Positions 42,900-53,541 are shown, counted from the stretch's first letter. The stretch is 64,000 nt of DNA from Paeniglutamicibacter sulfureus (GCF_039535115.1 NZ_BAAAWO010000001.1:186001-250000); one strand, 5' to 3'. A program made the numbers and translations. Notes: generated from the sequence alone by a model not told the origin.

Positions 42900-44867
42900 G
42901 TGCCACTGCTTCCGACCATCAAGGAACCGCGGGACCTTCGTGGCCTGGACGCGGCTAAAATGCACCAGCTGGCCAAGGAAATCCGGTCATTCCTGATCAA
43001 GAACGTTGCCCGCACAGGGGGACACCTGGGCCCCAACCTCGGTGTGGTCGAGTTGACCCTGGGCATCCACCGGGCCTTCGATTCACCCACCGACTCCATC
43101 ATCTTTGACACCGGGCACCAGTCCTATGTCCACAAGCTGCTGACCGGGCGCCAGGACTTCTCCACGCTGCGCCAACAGGGCGGGCTCTCCGGGTATCCCG
43201 AACGCGCCGAATCGGTGCACGACATCGTAGAGTCCTCCCACGCCTCCTCCTCGCTGTCCTGGGCCGACGGGATCTCCCGGGCCCGCAAGCTCACCGGGGA
43301 AGCCGACCGCTACGTTGTCGCCCTGGTAGGCGACGGCGCCCTGACCGGCGGCATGGCCTGGGAAGCGGTCAACAACATCGCTGCCGACAAGGACCGCCGC
43401 GTGGTCATCGTGGTCAACGACAACGGCCGCTCCTACGCCCCGACCATTGGCGGACTCGCCGACCAGTTGGCCGGCCTGCGCCAGCGCCTGGACATGTTCC
43501 GAACGCACCCGGCCTACGAAAACACCATGGACAGGCTCAAGAGCCGCCTGAAGGATTCAGGTCCCGTGGGCCAGTTCACCTACAAGTCCCTGCATGCCAC
43601 CAAGAAGGGCATCAAGGACTGGTGGGCACCCCAGGGCCTGTTCGAGGACCTGGGCATGAAGTACATCGGCCCCATCGACGGGCACAACCAGACGGCCGTC
43701 GACCAGGCGCTGCAGCAGGCCCGCAACTACGGCGGACCCGTCCTGGTGCACGCGCTGACGGAAAAGGGCCGCGGCTATGCACCTGCCCGCGCCGACGAGG
43801 CCGACCAGTTCCACGCGGTGGGCGTCATCGACCCGCAGACCGGCGAACCCGTATCCAAGGCCTCTGCCCGGTCCTGGACTTCGGTCTTCGGCGAGGAAAT
43901 CGCCGACATCGCCGACGAACGCAGCGACATCGTTGCCATCACCGGCGCGATGCTGCAGCCGGTGGGCCTGAAGACCATGTCCGAACGCCACCCCGAACGG
44001 GTGCTGGACGTGGGCATCGCCGAACAACACGCGATGACCTCCGCCGCGGGCCTGGCCTTCGGCGGGCTGCACCCGGTGGTGTGCGTCTATGCTACGTTCC
44101 TGAACCGGGCGTTCGACCAGCTGCTCATGGACGTGGCCCTGCACAAGGCCGGCGTCACCGTGGTGCTGGACCGCGCCGGGGTCACCGGGCCGGACGGGCC
44201 CAGCCACCACGGCATGTGGGACATGGCGCTGATGCAGATCGTGCCGAACCTGCACCTGGCAGCTCCGCGCGATGCGGTGCGGCTGCGCGAGGAACTGCGC
44301 GAGGCCGTGGCCATCAAGGACGCGCCCTCGGTGGTCCGATTCTCCAAGGGCAGCGTCGGCCCGGAAATTGTCGCCATCCAGCGCCTGCACGACGGCGTGG
44401 ACGTGCTCGCCAAGCTCGGAAGCGGCGAGGAACGCGACGTGCTGGTCGTTTCGGTCGGCGCCATGAGCGAACTCTGCCTGGATGTCGCCGCCCGGCTCAA
44501 CGCCCAGGGCATCACGGTCACCGTGGTCGACCCGCGCTGGGTGCTTCCGGTGCCGCGCTCCATCATCGGCCTGGCTGCCCGCCACCGCATCGTGGTGTGC
44601 GTCGAGGACGGTGTCCGCGCAGGCGGCGTGGGTTCGCGTATCCGTCAGGAAATGCGTGCGGCGGGCGTCGACACGGCACTGAACGAGGTGGGCCTGCCCA
44701 CCGAGTTCCTGGCCCACGGCACCCGCGACGAAGTCTTGGAACGAGTGGGACTCACCGCCGACCGGATCGCCAACGACACCTTGGCCCAGGTGCTGGGCAC
44801 CAAGGTCCCGTTCGCCCGACCGCTGCCCGGAGCAGAGATGCCCACCGGACAGATTCCCCAGCTGTGA
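42900..44867 (+). CDS. dxs: 1-deoxy-D-xylulose-5-phosphate synthase
   Basis: Thiamine-diphosphate enzyme making DXP from pyruvate and glyceraldehyde-3-phosphate, the first step of the MEP isoprenoid pathway; 655 residues. The TPP motif region is [18 protein letters not shown] and NDNGRSYAP. The transketolase-like middle has [19 protein letters not shown] and the C-terminal domain has [15 protein letters not shown] at 42900 follows GAAAGGA. Its stop overlaps the GTG of the DUF402 gene (GTGA), so these are co-translated. Confidence 0.96.
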   Translation: MPLLPTIKEPRDLRGLDAAKMHQLAKEIRSFLIKNVARTGGHLGPNLGVVELTLGIHRAFDSPTDSIIFDTGHQSYVHKLLTGRQDFSTLRQQGGLSGYPERAESVHDIVESSHASSSLSWADGISRARKLTGEADRYVVALVGDGALTGGMAWEAVNNIAADKDRRVVIVVNDNGRSYAPTIGGLADQLAGLRQRLDMFRTHPAYENTMDRLKSRLKDSGPVGQFTYKSLHATKKGIKDWWAPQGLFEDLGMKYIGPIDGHNQTAVDQALQQARNYGGPVLVHALTEKGRGYAPARADEADQFHAVGVIDPQTGEPVSKASARSWTSVFGEEIADIADERSDIVAITGAMLQPVGLKTMSERHPERVLDVGIAEQHAMTSAAGLAFGGLHPVVCVYATFLNRAFDQLLMDVALHKAGVTVVLDRAGVTGPDGPSHHGMWDMALMQIVPNLHLAAPRDAVRLREELREAVAIKDAPSVVRFSKGSVGPEIVAIQRLHDGVDVLAKLGSGEERDVLVVSVGAMSELCLDVAARLNAQGITVTVVDPRWVLPVPRSIIGLAARHRIVVCVEDGVRAGGVGSRIRQEMRAAGVDTALNEVGLPTEFLAHGTRDEVLERVGLTADRIANDTLAQVLGTKVPFARPLPGAEMPTGQIPQL

Positions 44868-45463
44868 ATGCAGCAGCACCGGTGCCCGCGGGCTTGCCGC
44901 GGGACCCTGCCGGAGCCGGCCCCGGGGACCTGGTGGTTGCCAGGGCCTGGAAATACGACGGGCACCCGCACTGGGTGGTGCCCGGGCGCTACCTCGGCGC
45001 CGACGACCACGGCCACTGGATCTACCAGCCCGCCGGCTCGCTGGTCTCGCGTCCCGGCCACGGACACTGGGCCGACACCGATGCGGTCTGCCTGGTGCCC
45101 CGTGCCGGGCAATGGCTGGGCACGTTCTACGACGACCCCGCCGAGGACTTCCGCGTGTACCTCGACCTGTCGACCCAGATCGGTTGGCGCAAACTGGCCC
45201 GCGGCGGATGGGAAGCCAACTCCGTGGACATGGACCTCGACGTCATAGACTCGCGCTCACGCGGCATCTTCCTCGACGACGAGGACGAATTCGCCCAGCA
45301 CAGCGCATCCATGGGCTACCCGCAGGAACTGGTGTCGTGCATCAGCGACGAGGCCAGCCGCCTGCTCGCCTCGCTCGGCGGGGCACACGCCCCCTTTGAC
45401 GGCACCGCGACCGGTTGGCTCGCACGCGGCCGTACGGCATTTTCAGACTCATCATCCCGCTAA
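44864..45463 (+). CDS. DUF402 domain-containing protein
   Basis: A 199-residue protein of the DUF402 family, whose characterised members include nucleotide (di/tri)phosphatases. The core has [27 protein letters not shown], in the sequence from about residue 27, and [13 protein letters not shown] and [31 protein letters not shown] at 44864 overlaps the dxs stop; another GTG at 44882 is possible. Conservation of the last acidic motif supports an active metal-dependent enzyme, but substrate is unknown. Second gene of the dxs operon. Confidence 0.85.
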   Translation: MNAAAPVPAGLPRDPAGAGPGDLVVARAWKYDGHPHWVVPGRYLGADDHGHWIYQPAGSLVSRPGHGHWADTDAVCLVPRAGQWLGTFYDDPAEDFRVYLDLSTQIGWRKLARGGWEANSVDMDLDVIDSRSRGIFLDDEDEFAQHSASMGYPQELVSCISDEASRLLASLGGAHAPFDGTATGWLARGRTAFSDSSSR

Positions 45464-45476
45464 GGAGCACCACCGC

Positions 45477-46049
45477 ATGTCAATAGTCCGCACCTACCGC
45501 CGCGACGAAGACGGAACCCTGTACTTCCGCGAGGCCTGGTTCTCCACCTACGAGGGCGAAGAACTCGGCCAGTTCGTCGTGAACCACGGCACCGTGGGGC
45601 ACCAGTCGAAGACCGAGACCGCCAAGGACGTCACCGCGGCGACGGCCGAGGGACTGCTGGCGGCGTTCACCGAAGCCTGCCAGGAGGACGGCTTCATGCC
45701 GCTGGCCGAGGAAGACCAGGGGTGGGTCATCGTGCAGTACGCGCTGAAGACCGCCACCGGCACCGACAGGGACAAGTACCTGGAAACCACCGCGAAGGAA
45801 GCACTCGTCGGCCACCTGGCCTGGCGCGGCCTGGGCACCGTGGAGTCCTCCGACTACGCCCCGCACAAGCTGAACATCCGCATCCTCTCCCCGGAGCCGA
45901 AGAAGGCAGTTGCTGCCATCAAGACCTGCCTGCGCGAGGCCAAGCTGGACTTCACCAAGCTGTCGATCGCGACCGCGCCGTTCGAGGACGTCGAGAAGCC
46001 CCGGCAGGCCTACCCGCTGCCGGCCAAGGCTCCGTTCACCCTGGCCTAG
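45477..46049 (+). CDS. Hypothetical protein in the dxs operon
   Basis: A 190-residue soluble protein of unknown family. It has no signal peptide or membrane helix. The N-terminus is MSIVRTYRRDEDGTLYFREAWFS, followed by a regular alpha/beta pattern ending in IATAPFEDVEKPRQAYPLP. ATG at 45477 follows a good AAGGAG at 9 nt, 13 bp after the DUF402 stop, so it is probably the third gene of the operon. Its terminator was split by the IS insertion that begins 45 bp after the stop. Confidence 0.75.
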   Translation: MSIVRTYRRDEDGTLYFREAWFSTYEGEELGQFVVNHGTVGHQSKTETAKDVTAATAEGLLAAFTEACQEDGFMPLAEEDQGWVIVQYALKTATGTDRDKYLETTAKEALVGHLAWRGLGTVESSDYAPHKLNIRILSPEPKKAVAAIKTCLREAKLDFTKLSIATAPFEDVEKPRQAYPLPAKAPFTLA

Positions 46050-46093
46050 CAACCCGGACACAATGCCCGGCAACGAGGAATGGCGAGTTCTAG

Positions 46094-46136
46094 CGGTCGT
46101 TGCAACACCCCAGATCTTTGGGAGTTGCAACGACCG
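46094..46136. repeat. Subterminal inverted copy of the IS left end
   Basis: CGGTCGTTGCAAC at 46094-46106 is followed by its exact reverse complement at 46124-46136, with partial CCCAG/TTTGGG pairing between. The second arm runs into the first base of the GTG at 46136. A transcript entering from outside could fold it and hide the ribosome site; it could also be a second transposase-binding site. Confidence 0.7.
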
Positions 46137-47749
46137 TGTCGTCTTTAACGAAGAAATCACCAACCGATAAGAATCCTTCAACGCCCCGGAAGTACTCGGC
46201 CGAGGACCACGACCGATTCCTGAGTGTCTTGGACCGGACCCGGAACGTATCTGCTGCAGCCGCGGAGCTCGGGTTCAATCCAAATAAGTGCTACCAGTGG
46301 GCCCGCGAACTCACCCCAGGCATCAAATCCTCAGTCCATGGCGCCCGCGGCAAGAAGAAGGCCAAATACACCCAGGAGCAGAAAGACCAGTTCTTCACCG
46401 CGCTGGAGCGACTTGGCAACGTTTCGGTTGCCGCCCGCGAGGTCGGTATCCCCGCAGGCACCTGTTTCCAATGGGCATACAAGTCCGGAGCGGCCGTGAA
46501 GGGGACCCATGCCGGCAAACGGGAAGAGTTCCTGCGACTGCGCGGCACCGGTCTATCTCGCCGGGAGGCTGCCACGTCCGTTGGGGTTCACGTAACCACG
46601 TCAAAGGAATGGGACGCCGGCATTCGCAAGACCGGCGACCGACGCTATTACCCGGACGGTCGGGTTGTCGACTACAAACAAGGGGTGACTACTTATAATC
46701 CAGTCGAGGGTTCGTCCTTCATGGCTCCGTTTCCAGGGCTTGCCGCGCTGGAGAAACCAATCAGCGACCGCTACCTCTCCCTTTCCGAACGCGAGCAGAT
46801 CCGAGACCTGCTCGCGGTCGACTCCTCGATGCGTGCCATCGCCAGGGCGCTAGGACGGCCGGTCTCGACGGTGAGCCGGGAGATCCGCCGCAACACCGGT
46901 CCCAACGGCTACCAGCCCTATGCTGCGCACCGTGCAGCGGCCAAACGCCGACCACGACCCAAGACCAGCAAGCTCTCTTGCGAGGGAACCTTACGAAAAT
47001 ACGTGGGGGCCAAGTTGCTTCTAGGCTGGTCACCGGAGCAAATCAGTAACAGGCTGAGGAAGATGCTCCCCGACAGGTTGGAGTTTCACGTGTGCGCTGA
47101 AACGATCTATCAGGCTCTCTACTTCCAGGCCCGTGGCGGTCTCAAGCGAGAGGTGGCCACAGCGTTAAGGACCGGCCGAACTCGCCGCAAGCCACGCACC
47201 GATCCGGAGAAGCGCACCAGCCGGTTCCGGGACCCGATGATCAACATCTCCGAGCGTCCCGCCGAAATTGAGGACCGTGCCGTGCCAGGGCACTGGGAAG
47301 GGGACCTGATCACGGGGACGCTGAATCAGTCCGCGATTGCGACTCTGGTCGAGCGAACTACCCGTTTTGTCATGCTCGTTCACCTCGACGGTGATCACAC
47401 CGCCGCAACCGTTCGCGACGGCCTGATCAAGAGCATGGGTGGGCTGCCCGAGCTGCTGAGAGGGTCCCTGACCTGGGACCAGGGCGCCGAGATGGCGACG
47501 CACAAGGCTTTCTCCATGGCCACGGACATGGATGTCTACTTCTGCGATCCAGCCAGCCCCTGGCAGCGCGGATCCAACGAGAACACGAACGGGTTGCTGC
47601 GCCAATACTTCCCTAAAGGAACTGACCTCGGCGTCCATGGTCCCGAGGAACTCGAGCGGGTCGCTCGCCTGCTCAACGGACGTCCACGCAAAACGCTCGG
47701 CTGGGATACCCCGACCGAGCGCCTGCGTGAACTACTGTTGGCAGCCTAG
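46136..47749 (+). CDS. IS30-family transposase
   Basis: A 537-residue transposase, longer than classical IS30 transposases because of an N-terminal extension with two repeated helix-turn-helix-like segments (DRFLSVLDRTRNVSAAAAELG, and DQFFTALERLGNVSVAAREVG). The IS30 HTH is LSEREQIRDLLAVDSSMRAIA. DDE catalytic residues are Asp in GHWEGDLITG, Asp in LTWDQGAEMA and Glu in QRGSNENTNGLLRQYFP. GTG at 46136 is the likely start, with GGGAG about 12 nt upstream; TTG codons upstream lie inside the inverted repeat. The frame is open to the end. Confidence 0.92.
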   Translation: MSSLTKKSPTDKNPSTPRKYSAEDHDRFLSVLDRTRNVSAAAAELGFNPNKCYQWARELTPGIKSSVHGARGKKKAKYTQEQKDQFFTALERLGNVSVAAREVGIPAGTCFQWAYKSGAAVKGTHAGKREEFLRLRGTGLSRREAATSVGVHVTTSKEWDAGIRKTGDRRYYPDGRVVDYKQGVTTYNPVEGSSFMAPFPGLAALEKPISDRYLSLSEREQIRDLLAVDSSMRAIARALGRPVSTVSREIRRNTGPNGYQPYAAHRAAAKRRPRPKTSKLSCEGTLRKYVGAKLLLGWSPEQISNRLRKMLPDRLEFHVCAETIYQALYFQARGGLKREVATALRTGRTRRKPRTDPEKRTSRFRDPMINISERPAEIEDRAVPGHWEGDLITGTLNQSAIATLVERTTRFVMLVHLDGDHTAATVRDGLIKSMGGLPELLRGSLTWDQGAEMATHKAFSMATDMDVYFCDPASPWQRGSNENTNGLLRQYFPKGTDLGVHGPEELERVARLLNGRPRKTLGWDTPTERLRELLLAA

Positions 47750-47831
47750 CCACCTGGTGTTGCAACGATCCCTAGAATTCAAGAATCGCTGCCGGGCATT
47801 GTGCTGTCCGGGTCAGGTCCACCGGCAGGGA

Positions 47832-48488
47832 TCAGCTGCCCGCAGCCGCCGTGCACCGGGCCAGCAGCGCTTCGGCACCCGCGCCGTCCAGCTGTCCGCA
47901 ATAGGCTCCGCGTCCGGCCATGGCCATCACCAGCGCCATCGTTGTGCCCCTGGCCAGTGGGCCCGCACCCGTGGCGAAAGGACCGTCGGTCGCCTCGAGC
48001 CGCAAACCGGCAATGTTCGTCTTGCTCGAAACGGTGAAATCCCGTTGGGCCAGGAAAACCGCGAGAGCGGTGGCGGCCTCCGGATCGACGTCGTGTTCGA
48101 TTCCCAAGGGCTCGCGGATGTCCTGGCCGTGGATGAGGACTTCGCCCAACCACGCCTCGACCGGACCGAATGTCGAGGTGGTGCTGGTGAGGATCGCGCG
48201 AAAACGTGCCAACGTTTCGGCAGGTGTTGCCCCGCGGTGCTCGGACAGGCGCCTGTCATTGTGCAGGTCGAAATTGAACCTGGCGCCCAGTACGCTGGCC
48301 ATCCAGCGAGCCGGGCCCACACTTGCCGCGGCACTCAGGTGTGCCACGACCTCTTCCACGCTCCAGCGCCCGCACAACGATGTCGTAGCCCACTGTTTGT
48401 CCTCGAGCCCGTCGAGGTCGCGGGCCAGGGCGGTGCGCTCGGCGTGCGCCCACGACCAGAGCCGGGCGCGTGGGATGTTTTTCGACAA
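47832..48488 (-). CDS. Mycothiol-dependent maleylpyruvate isomerase/DinB-fold protein
   Basis: A 218-residue member of the DinB/maleylpyruvate isomerase superfamily that uses mycothiol. Metal-binding positions look present: His in VEEVVAHLSAAA and the HGQDIREPLG motif. The first is near residue 55 and the second near 125. The start is taken as TTG at 48488, with GGAG 5-8 nt upstream; a TTG at 48509 is the alternative. It converges on the IS and is followed by the right arm of the split terminator. Substrate is not known; many relatives are detoxification thiol transferases. Confidence 0.8.
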   Translation of the reverse strand: MSKNIPRARLWSWAHAERTALARDLDGLEDKQWATTSLCGRWSVEEVVAHLSAAASVGPARWMASVLGARFNFDLHNDRRLSEHRGATPAETLARFRAILTSTTSTFGPVEAWLGEVLIHGQDIREPLGIEHDVDPEAATALAVFLAQRDFTVSSKTNIAGLRLEATDGPFATGAGPLARGTTMALVMAMAGRGAYCGQLDGAGAEALLARCTAAAGS

Positions 48489-48566
48489 GGTTTCTCCGAA
48501 CGTAGGCAACGTGGCGTGGTCGAGAAGTCTAGCAAGCCGGTACGGACCGGTGCTGCGAACCCGGGC

Positions 48567-48853
48567 GCCGTGATGCGCGGGGCCAATGTGCAGGGAATGG
48601 AAATCGAAGGGCCGTGGCTGCTCGAAGACGGGGGAGTCCTGAGGTGCTCGCGGCCAGGGCGGGGCGCGTGGCCGTGGTGCGGGACTTCCTCGCCGTGCTC
48701 ACGCCCGGCCAATTGGCCTTGCTGCGCGAGAACCCCTGGAATCCCCAACACCCGGAGACGATTCTGAGTTGCCTCCACACGATCCTGCAGGAGGAATGGG
48801 ACCACCACCGCTTTGCGGTGCGCGACCTCGATGCCATCGATTCCAGGTCATGA
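48567..48853 (+). pseudogene. Decayed pentapeptide/DinB family gene
   Basis: Two fragments in different frames. The upstream one (from about 48567) reads AVMRGANVQGMEIEGPWLLEDGG, like the N-terminal part of actinobacterial DinB proteins. From about 48632 the other frame gives PEVLAARAGRVAVVRDFL and ends LSCLHTILQEEWDHHRFAVRDLDAI, the typical C-terminus. The middle, roughly 100 residues with the metal-binding histidine, is absent. This fits an internal deletion with frame change. Homology of both halves is from memory; the C-terminal half is the surer. Confidence 0.6.
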
Positions 48854-48857
48854 AAAA

Positions 48858-48902
48858 GGGCGGGGCGCCCTCACCGGTTTCCTGGCAAGGGGCGCCCCGC
48901 CC
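48858..48902 (-). terminator. Terminator after argG
   Basis: Perfect 13-bp arms GGGCGGGGCGCCC (48858-48870) and GGGCGCCCCGCCC (48890-48902). On the minus strand the hairpin is followed by TTTTT. It lies 39 bp after the argG stop. Confidence 0.85.
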
Positions 48903-48940
48903 CAAATGCGGCGGCCTCAAGGGCACGCCGGTGTTGCTAT

Positions 48941-50386
<1,446 letters not shown>

Positions 50387-50545
50387 TCATGGGCGTTTAC
50401 CGTGAACCCACGCCGCCTCGGCCCCGACACACTGTGCCGCCCGGCATGGTGCATGCTTGAATGCTTAGGCGGGCACAGCAAGCCGCCTCCATGCCTTCCG
50501 CGCACGCGCAGGGCATTGGCCAAGGGACCACCGGTGAAAGGACTA

Positions 50546-51535
50546 ATGCGCATGGGCGCCATGGAATACCGTCGATTGGGAGCATCCGGACTCGTGGTTT
50601 CGGCCGTGGGGCTGGGGTGCAACAACCTGGGCAGGGCAGGCACCGCGACCGAGGAACAGGCCGGCACCGACGCCGTCATCAACGCCGCCCTTGAGTCGGG
50701 AATCACATTCTTTGACGTCGCGGACACCTACGGCAGGGAGCCCGGGCTGTCCGAGACCATGCTCGGCAAGGCACTGGGGCAGCGGCGCGACGAGGTGGTC
50801 ATCGGCACCAAGTTCGGCATGGACATGGGCGGCGCCAACGGCAACGACTTCGGTGCCCGCGGCTCGCGGCGCTACATCGTGCGGGCAGTCGAGGCATCGC
50901 TGCGGCGGCTCGGCACGGACTACATCGACCTCTACCAATTCCACACCCCGGACCAGCTCACGCCCATTGGGGAGACCCTTGCCGCGCTCGATGACCTGGT
51001 GTCAGCCGGCAAGGTGCGCTACATCGGGCACTCGAACCGCGCCGGGTGGCAGATCGCCGAGGCCGAGTTCACCGCACGCGCCGCGGGCGGGGCACGCTTC
51101 GTCTCCACGCAGAACCACTACAACCTGCTCGATCGGCGTGCCGAGCTCGAGGTGGCACCGGCCGCGCAGGCGTACTCGCTGGGCCTGCTGCCCTACTTCC
51201 CGCTGGCCAACGGGCTGCTGACCGGCAAGTACTCCGGCGGCTCCGCCCCGGAAGGCTCCAGGCTGACCCACGCCCGACGGCACCTGATGGACACCGCCGA
51301 CTTCGGCCAGCTGCGCGACTTCGGTGCGTTCGCCGCCGCCCGCGGACTGAGCGAACTGGAGGTCGCATTCTCCTGGCTGGCATCCCGTCCCGCCGTGGCC
51401 AGCGTCATTGCCGGGGCCACCCGCCCCGAACAAGTGAAGCAGAACGCCGCCTCCGCCGGTTGGAAGCCAGGCGCCGAGGACCTTGCCGAGCTGGACGCGA
51501 TCTTCCCGGCCGTGCCCAAGATCGCGCTCTTCTAG
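50546..51535 (+). CDS. Aldo/keto reductase
   Basis: A 329-residue NADPH-dependent oxidoreductase of the AKR superfamily (TIM barrel). The catalytic tetrad is visible: Asp and Tyr in FFDVADTYGREPG, Lys in IGTKFGMD and His in DLYQFHTPD. The NADP end motif is IAGATRPEQVKQN. ATG at 50546 follows AAAGGA; the long open frame upstream is antisense to argG and not coding. The next gene starts 3 bp after the stop, so it is probably co-transcribed with the nucleoside hydrolase. Substrate unknown. Confidence 0.88.
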   Translation: MRMGAMEYRRLGASGLVVSAVGLGCNNLGRAGTATEEQAGTDAVINAALESGITFFDVADTYGREPGLSETMLGKALGQRRDEVVIGTKFGMDMGGANGNDFGARGSRRYIVRAVEASLRRLGTDYIDLYQFHTPDQLTPIGETLAALDDLVSAGKVRYIGHSNRAGWQIAEAEFTARAAGGARFVSTQNHYNLLDRRAELEVAPAAQAYSLGLLPYFPLANGLLTGKYSGGSAPEGSRLTHARRHLMDTADFGQLRDFGAFAAARGLSELEVAFSWLASRPAVASVIAGATRPEQVKQNAASAGWKPGAEDLAELDAIFPAVPKIALF

Positions 51536-51538
51536 CCG

Positions 51539-52633
51539 ATGGACACGCCCCGCATCCGGATCCTGTTGGACAACGACACCGGAATCGACGACGCACTTGC
51601 GCTGGCCTACCTGGCCGCCTGCGACCACGTGGAGATCGTGGCGGTCACGGCCACGCCCGGCAACGTCGACGCCGACCAGGTCGCTGCCAACAACCGGGCG
51701 CTGTTGGCGTTATGCGGGCAGCCGCAGGTGCCGGTGCTCATCGGCGCGCGGGCCCCGCTGCAGGTCCCGCTGACCACCACCCCGGAAACCCATGGCCCGC
51801 AAGGGGTCGGCTACGCGACGCTGCCGGATCCCGGACCCGCCGCCGGCCATGGAATAGACGCTGTCGACCACTGGATCGAGGCAGCCCGCGCCAACCCCGG
51901 GGAACTCACTGCCCTGCTGAGCGCCCCGCTGACCAACTTCGCGCTCGCGCTGCGCCGGGAACCACGGCTTCCCTGGTTGTTGGGCCGGGTGGTGATCATG
52001 GGCGGGGCCTTTTACCACCAGGGGAACACCACCCCGACCGCGGAGTGGAACACCCACGTGGACCCGCACGCCGCCGCCGAGGTCTACGCGGCCTACACCG
52101 CGGCCGCCCAGGCGGGTCTCGACGTCCAGAAGTTGCCGATCGTGTGCTCGCTGGATTCCACCGAGCGCTTCGAGATGCAGCCCGGGCTGCTCACCGACCT
52201 GGCCGCCGCGGCGGGCTGCGCCGAACCCGAGCATGTGCTTGCCGGGGACCCGGAAGGCACGCGCAGCACCGCCTCGAACCCGTTGGTGCGCTATCTTTCC
52301 GACGCGCTGCGTTTCTACTTCGAATTCCACCGCCACTACGACCAGGGCTACATCGCCCACGTACACGACTACTTTGCCGCCGGCATCGCCGCCGGCACGC
52401 TCGAGTACCGCAGCGCCGGTGCCACCGTGGATGTCGAAACCGAATCCCCGTTGTTGACGGGAACCACCGTGGCTGACTTCCGCGCGCTCTGGGGAAAGCC
52501 CGCCAACGCCCGCGTCGTGTCCTGGAACGATCCGGCGGCGGGGTTTGCCGAACTCGTTTCCCGCCTCGGTGCCCTCGCCAGGCGGCTGGACGGGGCTCCC
52601 CAAGGGGAACCGGGCCCGGGCCAAATCGGCTAG
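51539..52633 (+). CDS. Nucleoside hydrolase (inosine-uridine preferring family)
   Basis: A 364-residue nucleoside hydrolase. The calcium-binding signature is LLDNDTGIDDALAL at residues 9-22, with the C-terminal-half conserved WNTHVDPHAAAEV. It hydrolyses the N-glycosidic bond of ribonucleosides to base and ribose. There is no signal peptide, so it acts in the cytosol, on imported nucleosides. It starts 3 bp after the aldo/keto reductase and precedes the ECF transporter genes by about 100 bp. This is the main clue to the transporter's substrate. Confidence 0.9.
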   Translation: MDTPRIRILLDNDTGIDDALALAYLAACDHVEIVAVTATPGNVDADQVAANNRALLALCGQPQVPVLIGARAPLQVPLTTTPETHGPQGVGYATLPDPGPAAGHGIDAVDHWIEAARANPGELTALLSAPLTNFALALRREPRLPWLLGRVVIMGGAFYHQGNTTPTAEWNTHVDPHAAAEVYAAYTAAAQAGLDVQKLPIVCSLDSTERFEMQPGLLTDLAAAAGCAEPEHVLAGDPEGTRSTASNPLVRYLSDALRFYFEFHRHYDQGYIAHVHDYFAAGIAAGTLEYRSAGATVDVETESPLLTGTTVADFRALWGKPANARVVSWNDPAAGFAELVSRLGALARRLDGAPQGEPGPGQIG

Positions 52634-52734
52634 AATCATTCACCGGGCCGAGGTGACATAGGCCCCCGCTCCCGCCCAGCTGCGCCACCGGTCCTCACCG
52701 GCTGCGCCCCCAGCACCCGAGGAATGCCCCCACC
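52634..52734 (+). other. Leader between the nucleoside hydrolase and ECF genes
   Basis: A 101-bp gap with two short hairpins: GGGCC (52645-52649)/GGCCC (52661-52665), and CCGGT (52688-52692)/ACCGG (52697-52701), with GCTGCGCC repeated on either side. No known riboswitch motif is recognised. GAGGAA lies about 10 nt before the S component start. Confidence 0.35.
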
Positions 52735-53541
52735 ATGTCACCGAACCTGACCCTGCCCGAGAAAGCCGCAGGGCACGCCCTGCGCGGCCGGATCCTTGCC
52801 GCCGCCGGAGTGCTCCTGCTGGCCGGCACCTACACCGTCCTGGTCCTGACCCAGCCGACCGGCCTCGTCGACGGCCTCGGCCAAGGGGTTGCCCTGGCCA
52901 CCTTCGCGGCCTACCTGGCAGCCGCGCTCCTGCTGCTCGCAGCCGTGCTGCCCGAGCTGCCGGTCTCCACGCTCACCCTGATCCCCGTGGCACTTGCGCT
53001 GAACATCGTGCTGGGCCAGTTTGTCGGGTCCGTGATGATCCCGCTCTACCTGGACTCGCTGGGCACGGTGCTGGTCGGCTTCCTGGCCGGACGCCGCGCC
53101 GGGGCAGCCACCGGCGTGCTCGGCACTCTCATCTGGTCGTTGTTCAACCCGACGGTGCTGCCCTTCGCGGCCGGTGCAGCGCTGGTCGGCTTCCTGGCCG
53201 GCACCGCCGCCCGCTTCGGTGCGCTGCGCCGCCCCTACCTGGCCCCGGTGGCCGGGCTCTTGGCCGGGATCCTGGTGGGCGTTCTCTCCGCACCCGTCGC
53301 CGCCTTCGTCTTCGGCGGGACCTCCGGGGTGGGCACCGGCGCGCTGGTCGCCGCATTCCGCTCGATGGGGGACTCGCTGCTGGGCGCCGTGACCAAGCAG
53401 GCGCTGATCTCCGATCCCGGGGACAAGGCCATTGTCTTCCTGCTCGCCGCGCTGCTGGTGTATGCGCTGCCCGGGCGGCTGAGTGCAGGCTTCGCGTTCG
53501 TGCGCCGCTATCGGGTGCTCGGCCGCCGCGGCTCCCGCTAG
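52735..53541 (+). CDS. ECF transporter substrate-binding (S) component, specificity unknown
   Basis: A 268-residue membrane protein with about six to seven helices and the length and Ala/Gly/Leu content of ECF S components. I do not recognise it as RibU, ThiT, BioY, HmpT, CbiM or another named family. The helix containing LALNIVLGQFVGSVMIPLYLD and the following TGVLGTLIWSLFNP are its most distinctive parts. ATG at 52735 follows GAGGAA. The next gene starts 10 bp later. A nucleoside or base specificity is inferred from the upstream nucleoside hydrolase only. Confidence 0.75.
   Translation: MSPNLTLPEKAAGHALRGRILAAAGVLLLAGTYTVLVLTQPTGLVDGLGQGVALATFAAYLAAALLLLAAVLPELPVSTLTLIPVALALNIVLGQFVGSVMIPLYLDSLGTVLVGFLAGRRAGAATGVLGTLIWSLFNPTVLPFAAGAALVGFLAGTAARFGALRRPYLAPVAGLLAGILVGVLSAPVAAFVFGGTSGVGTGALVAAFRSMGDSLLGAVTKQALISDPGDKAIVFLLAALLVYALPGRLSAGFAFVRRYRVLGRRGSR

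Larger units (their letters stand above)
46094..47771 (+). mobile_element. Complete IS30-family insertion sequence (about 1.68 kb)
   Basis: Bounded by direct CTAG copies at 46090-46093 and 47772-47775, read as a 4-bp target duplication. Terminal inverted repeats are CGGTCGTTGCAACACC at the left and GGATCGTTGCAACACC (reverse strand) at the right, with 14 of 16 matches. It carries one transposase gene read rightward. No passenger gene is present. The ends look intact, so it may be active. Confidence 0.88.
46053..47812. other. Terminator hairpin split by the IS30-family insertion
   Basis: The left arm CCCGGACACAATGCCCGGCA (46053-46072) and the right arm (47790-47812, TGCCGGGCATTGTGCTGTCCGGG in two short parts TGCCGGGCATTGTG and CTGTCCGGG) are complementary over about 20 bp with one 3-nt difference. 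They now lie 1.7 kb apart with the IS between them. Joined at the CTAG target they form a hairpin between two converging genes. Confidence 0.8.

Noticed and set aside
43622-44863. Upstream extension of the DUF402 frame
   Set aside because: It overlaps the dxs coding region in another frame; the DUF402 family begins near 44864.
52634-52734. Riboswitch upstream of the ECF S gene
   Set aside because: Two small hairpins exist, but no conserved core of a known class was recognised, so it is listed only as a leader.
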